The notes beneath the pieces are model-generated. The model was given only the letters and a program-made list of their open reading frames with translations, was not told the DNA's origin and made no database searches. This document shows, piece after piece, positions 12,709 to 16,112 of a stretch of DNA of 16,112 bases. How positions within the stretch are numbered: the first letter of the stretch is position 1; each line of letters begins with the position of its first letter. A program made the position numbers and the translations under genes. The stretch is from positions 1 through 16,112 of the forward strand of contig JAFZHO010000126.1 in assembly GCA_017554835.1 (NCBI GenBank), in the 5' to 3' direction. Source of the DNA: Clostridia bacterium (GTDB lineage: Bacteria; Bacillota; Clostridia; Oscillospirales; RGIG7773).

Positions 12709-13962
12709 ATGAAAGTTTTGGTAGTTGGCGGCGGTGGCCGTGAACACGCTATAATTTACAAACTTAAACAAAATAAAAATATCACTGAGATTCACGCAGC
12801 TCCCGGCAACGGAGGAATCTCGGATATTGCAATTTGTCATAATATCAAGGCAACGGATATTAAAGGGGTTTTGAATCTTTCAAAAGAGATAAAACCTGAT
12901 ATGGTTGTTGTAGCGCCTGATGACCCGTTGATGCTTGGAATGGTTGACGAGCTTAATAAAGAGGGAATAAGAGCTTTCGGACCTTGTAAAAACGCTGCCA
13001 TTATTGAAGGCAGCAAGGTTTTTGCAAAGGAACTAATGAAAAAATATAATATTCCAACTGCAGGATATGAGGTTTTTGAAGATAGCGAAAGCGCAATAAA
13101 TTATATTAAAAAGGGAACATTCCCCGCAGTTATAAAGGCAGAGGGACTTGCCCTTGGTAAAGGCGTTATAATAGCAGAGAATTTTGAAGATGCAGAAAAT
13201 GCAGTTCACGAAATAATGGACGATAAAATTTTCGGCGATGCTGGAAACAGAGTCGTTGTTGAAGAATTTTTGACAGGACCTGAAGTATCGGTTTTGGCCT
13301 TTACAGACGGAAAAACCATTATCCCTATGCCTTCTGCTCAGGACCATAAGAGAGCTTATGATAACGACAAAGGCAAAAACACAGGTGGTATGGGAACTTT
13401 TTCTCCCTCCAGAATTTATGACGAAAAGCTTCAGAAAGAGTGCATGGAAAAAATATTCGTGCCTACTATGAATGCTATGAATAGCGAGGGCAGAAAATTC
13501 AAGGGCGTTTTATTCTTCGGACTTATGATTACGGAAAAAGGCCCAAAAGTTATAGAATATAACTGCCGTTTTGGTGACCCTGAGACTCAGAGCGTTCTTT
13601 TGCGGCTTGAAAGTGATTTATATGATATTTTTGATGCTATTATCGACGAAAGACTTGATAAAGCAGAGGTAAAATTCGATGATAAAGCTGCCGTATGTAT
13701 CGTTATGGCAAGTGGAGGATACCCCGAAAAATATCAGACGGGATTTGAGATTGACGGTCTTTTGGACGTTGATGAAAATACTGTTATTTTCCACGCAGGA
13801 ACAAAAAAAGAAAACGGTAAATATTATACCGCAGGAGGAAGAGTCCTCGGAGTTACTGCGAAAGGCGAAAACCTTGATGACGCTATTAAAAAAGCATACG
13901 AAAACGTTTCCAAAATCTCTTTTGAAAAAGCTCATTACAGAAAAGATATCGGAATTAAATAA
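12709..13962 (+). CDS. purD: Phosphoribosylamine-glycine ligase PurD
   Basis: 417 residues, normal length for GAR synthetase, an ATP-grasp enzyme that joins phosphoribosylamine and glycine. Motifs: VVGGGGREHAI (5-15), HAAPGNGG (29-36), VIKAEGLALGKGV (141-153), VVEEFLTGPEVS (183-194), NTGGMGTFSPS (224-234) and the family signature RFGDPETQ (287-294). The start is preceded by GAAAGGAAG, 26 bases after the YbjQ gene. Last gene of the purine operon; a strong terminator follows within 15 bases of the stop. Confidence 0.97.
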   Translation: MKVLVVGGGGREHAIIYKLKQNKNITEIHAAPGNGGISDIAICHNIKATDIKGVLNLSKEIKPDMVVVAPDDPLMLGMVDELNKEGIRAFGPCKNAAIIEGSKVFAKELMKKYNIPTAGYEVFEDSESAINYIKKGTFPAVIKAEGLALGKGVIIAENFEDAENAVHEIMDDKIFGDAGNRVVVEEFLTGPEVSVLAFTDGKTIIPMPSAQDHKRAYDNDKGKNTGGMGTFSPSRIYDEKLQKECMEKIFVPTMNAMNSEGRKFKGVLFFGLMITEKGPKVIEYNCRFGDPETQSVLLRLESDLYDIFDAIIDERLDKAEVKFDDKAAVCIVMASGGYPEKYQTGFEIDGLLDVDENTVIFHAGTKKENGKYYTAGGRVLGVTAKGENLDDAIKKAYENVSKISFEKAHYRKDIGIK

Positions 13963-13975
13963 GAGTATTTATTGT

Positions 13976-14009
13976 AAACACACCGTTTATCATAAACGGT
14001 GTGTTTTAT
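13976..14009 (+). terminator. Strong terminator of the purine operon
   Basis: Perfect 14-bp stem: 13976-13989 (AAACACACCGTTTA) with 13993-14006, loop TCA, and a T-rich end (TTTTATTTT). It closes the purine operon after purD and separates it from the promoter at 14017. Confidence 0.9.
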
Positions 14010-14016
14010 TTTCCAT

Positions 14017-14044
14017 TTGAAAAATATTATATATGTGTTATAAT
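14017..14044 (+). promoter_or_regulatory. Promoter of the glycosyltransferase unit
   Basis: TTGAAA (14017-14022), a 16-nt spacer and TATAAT (14039-14044), with TGT before the -10 (extended -10). It starts 40 bases before ATG 14085. Close to consensus. Confidence 0.8.
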
Positions 14045-14084
14045 ATGAAAAGAAATTTGTCGTATTTTAATCCGAGGTGAAAAA

Positions 14085-15086
14085 ATGAAAATTCTTTTAT
14101 ATTCAGAAGGAATGAAATATATATCAAAATCAGGACTTGGCAGAGCGATTAAGCATCAGATGAAAGCGCTGGAAATGAACGGCATAGAATATACTACCGA
14201 CCCAAAAGATGATTTTGATTTAATGCATATAAATACTTTTTGGCCAAAATCTTATTTTCTTGCAAAAAAATGCAGAAAAATTGGCAAAAAAGTGGTATAT
14301 CACGCCCATTCCACGGAAGAAGATTTCAGAAACTCTTTTTTGTTTTCGAATCTTGTTTCCCCACTTTTTAAAAAATGGATAATGAAATGCTATAACCTTG
14401 GGGATTATATTATAACGCCTACGGAATATTCAAAATCAATTTTCGAAGGATACGGAATTAAAAAACCTATATCAGCTATTTCAAACGGAATTGAACTTGA
14501 TTTTTTCAAGTATAACTATGAAGGCGGTCAGAAATTCCGTGAAAGTTTTGGCTTTTCAAAAGAGGACAAGATAGTAATCGCAGTGGGACTTTATATTCAG
14601 CGAAAAGGCATTTTGGATTTTGTTGAGCTTGCAAAAAGAATGCCGGAATATAAATTCGTCTGGTTTGGATATACTCCTTTATATCAGGTTCCCCATAAGG
14701 TTCGAAAAGCAGTCAGAACAAAACTTGATAACCTTTATTTCCCCGGATACGTAGAGCCGGAGATTTTCAGGTATGCATATTCCGGTGCAGACGTATTTTT
14801 ATTCCCTACATATGAAGAAACGGAGGGAATCGTTCTTCTTGAAGCTCTTTCTACGAAGCAGAACGTCATCGTCAGGGATATACCTATTTTCAAAGATCTT
14901 ATAACAGATGGCGTAAATTCCTATAAAGCGAAAGATAACGATGAGTTTGAAAGAAAAATAAAGGGAATAATCAAGGGTGAACTTCCTTCTCTTAAAGAAG
15001 AAGGATATAAAATAGTAGAAAGTAAAAATCTTGATATAATAGGTAAAAAACTTTGCGAGATTTATGAAAAAGTTCTCGGGAAGTAA
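14085..15086 (+). CDS. GT4 glycosyltransferase, CpoA-like (membrane glycolipid)
   Basis: 333 residues, GT-B fold of family GT4. The N-terminal domain has KSGLGRAIKHQMKALE (15-30), MHINTFWPKS and YHAHSTEEDF (72-81); the linker and C-terminal domain have AISNGIELDFF (131-141), AVGLYIQRKG (166-175) and the E-x7-E motif in EETEGIVLLEAL (244-255, E245 and E253), which contacts the nucleotide sugar. The run of SGLGRAIKHQ, HSTEEDFRNSF and NGIELD closely recalls Streptococcus CpoA, a galactosyltransferase that elongates glucosyl-diacylglycerol, so a role in membrane glycolipid synthesis is likely but not proven. There is no signal peptide; it would act at the inner face of the membrane. GAGG at 14074-14077, 7 bases before the ATG, sets the start. 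Confidence 0.85.
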   Translation: MKILLYSEGMKYISKSGLGRAIKHQMKALEMNGIEYTTDPKDDFDLMHINTFWPKSYFLAKKCRKIGKKVVYHAHSTEEDFRNSFLFSNLVSPLFKKWIMKCYNLGDYIITPTEYSKSIFEGYGIKKPISAISNGIELDFFKYNYEGGQKFRESFGFSKEDKIVIAVGLYIQRKGILDFVELAKRMPEYKFVWFGYTPLYQVPHKVRKAVRTKLDNLYFPGYVEPEIFRYAYSGADVFLFPTYEETEGIVLLEALSTKQNVIVRDIPIFKDLITDGVNSYKAKDNDEFERKIKGIIKGELPSLKEEGYKIVESKNLDIIGKKLCEIYEKVLGK

Positions 15087-15110
15087 TCAGACCGTATAGA
15101 AGGAAAATTT

Positions 15111-16112
15111 ATGGATTTGAAATTTGTTGTGCCGGTGCTGTTCGGCGTAGAAGGAATAACGGCAAAAGAACTTAAGAAAATTGGCGCAAAAAACGTTCGT
15201 GCCACTGATGGAAAAGTATATTTCGACGGTGATTTATCAGATATGATGAGGGCGAACTTTCTTCTAAGAACGGGAGAAAGAGTTCTTATACTTCTTTCTG
15301 AGTTTGTTGCAAATACTTTTGAGGATTTATATCAGGGAGTTAAAAATATCCCGTTAGAAGACTATATTCCAAAGGATGGGGCTTTTCCCGTTAAAGGATA
15401 TTCAATAAAATCAAATTTGCATAGTGTTCCCGATTGCCAGAAAATTATAAAAAAAGCAATGGTGGATAGACTTGGGCAGAAATATTCTCAGTCCTGGTTT
15501 AAGGAAACAGGCGCAAAATATCAGATTCAGTTTTCTATATTTAATAACGTGGCTTCAATAATGCTTGATACAAGCGGCGCCCCTCTTTCCAAAAGAGGTT
15601 ACCGACTAAAAAGCGTTGAAGCGCCCATAAGAGAAACTCTTGCAAGCGCCATAGTCAATATTTCAAGGTTTGGTTATCACGAGCCATTTATCGACCTTAT
15701 GTGCGGAAGTGGAACCTTCGTTCTTGAGGGGATTATGGCGGCAAAAAATATTCCTGCAGGAATGCTCAGAAAATTCTCGTTTGAAGAATTTTCTTTTATT
15801 GATAAAAAAATATGGCGCAATATAAAAGAGGAAGAAATATCAAAAATCCGAAAAGATAAATATCTGTTTTTCGGCAGCGATATAGATAAAAACGCCATCG
15901 AAACTGCAAAAGAAAACGCAAAACGACTTGGGGTAGCCGACGAGGTTTTATTTGAGGTTTGTGATATAAGAGAAAGCTCTCCAAAAGGGGAGAAGGGAAC
16001 TGTTATTATAAATCCGCCTTACGGGGAGCGCCTTTTGGAGCTTTCCCAGGCGAGAGAATTATATAAAGATATTTCAGCAACTTTTGATAGATTTGAAAAT
16101 TATAATTTCTAT
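15111..16112 (+). CDS. THUMP-type class I SAM-dependent RNA methyltransferase (partial)
   Basis: Open from ATG 15111 to the window end: 334 codons, no stop, so about 40 or so residues are missing. The start has AGAAGGA (15098-15104) 6 bases upstream and lies 24 bases after the glycosyltransferase stop, so the two are likely co-transcribed. The N-terminal part (to about residue 165, ending in PLSKRGYRL) looks like a THUMP-containing RNA-binding region; the SAM domain has DLMCGSGTF (motif I, 195-203) and NPPYGERL (301-308), the N-P-P-Y motif of N-methylating enzymes. It belongs to the RlmK/RlmL (UPF0020) group, and so probably methylates 23S rRNA guanine; in Bacillus the comparable gene is ypsC. 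The precise target base is not certain from this sequence. Confidence 0.9.
   Translation, partial: MDLKFVVPVLFGVEGITAKELKKIGAKNVRATDGKVYFDGDLSDMMRANFLLRTGERVLILLSEFVANTFEDLYQGVKNIPLEDYIPKDGAFPVKGYSIKSNLHSVPDCQKIIKKAMVDRLGQKYSQSWFKETGAKYQIQFSIFNNVASIMLDTSGAPLSKRGYRLKSVEAPIRETLASAIVNISRFGYHEPFIDLMCGSGTFVLEGIMAAKNIPAGMLRKFSFEEFSFIDKKIWRNIKEEEISKIRKDKYLFFGSDIDKNAIETAKENAKRLGVADEVLFEVCDIRESSPKGEKGTVIINPPYGERLLELSQARELYKDISATFDRFENYNFY

Overview
The window is AT-rich, with Gram-positive style Shine-Dalgarno sites, sigma-A-like promoters (often with an extended -10 TGn) and U-tailed hairpin terminators. Its proteins look like those of the Clostridia (anaerobic Firmicutes): a pyruvate kinase with a C-terminal PEP-utilising-type domain, an iron-sulfur PurF, and a purine pathway finished by a separate archaeal-type IMP cyclohydrolase and a stand-alone AICAR formyltransferase. 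The exact genus cannot be read from the sequence.

Layout. (1) 1-1510, accessory-looking: three short plus-strand genes (a membrane-anchored BamE-like small protein, an unrecognised 124-residue protein, and a one-pass membrane protein). Each has its own candidate promoter; the first two are separated by a terminator and the third ends at a bidirectional terminator. A palindrome flanked by 9-bp direct repeats sits at the left edge, just upstream of the first promoter. (2) 1505-3777, minus strand: a cobalamin-binding-type radical SAM protein with a TTG start, and a lipoprotein, each with its own promoter; the lipoprotein gene has its own terminator. (3) 3733-3920: a divergent intergenic region with a long inverted repeat. 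(4) 3921-4655: an SDR oxidoreductase resembling the EF-P 5-aminopentanone reductase branch of the FabG superfamily. (5) 4743-6610: pyruvate kinase with a strong promoter and a hairpin at its end. (6) 6647-13962: a tightly packed purine operon, purE-purF-purM-purN-purO-AICARFT-[small membrane protein-YbjQ family]-purD, closed by a strong terminator. (7) 14017 to the end: a separate unit with a CpoA-like GT4 glycosyltransferase and a THUMP-type rRNA methyltransferase that runs off the window.

The purine genes cover PRPP to phosphoribosylamine (PurF), GAR (PurD), formyl-GAR (PurN), AIR (PurM), carboxylation to CAIR (PurE), and the last two steps from AICAR to IMP (AICARFT, then PurO). The genes for FGAM synthesis (purL/Q/S), SAICAR synthesis (purC), adenylosuccinate lyase (purB) and PurK are not here. 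The main points of interest are the split, archaeal-type end of the pathway, the two uncharacterised genes embedded in the purine operon, an orphan B12-type radical SAM protein, and two strong palindromes in promoter regions. I found no clear new defence or mobile system.
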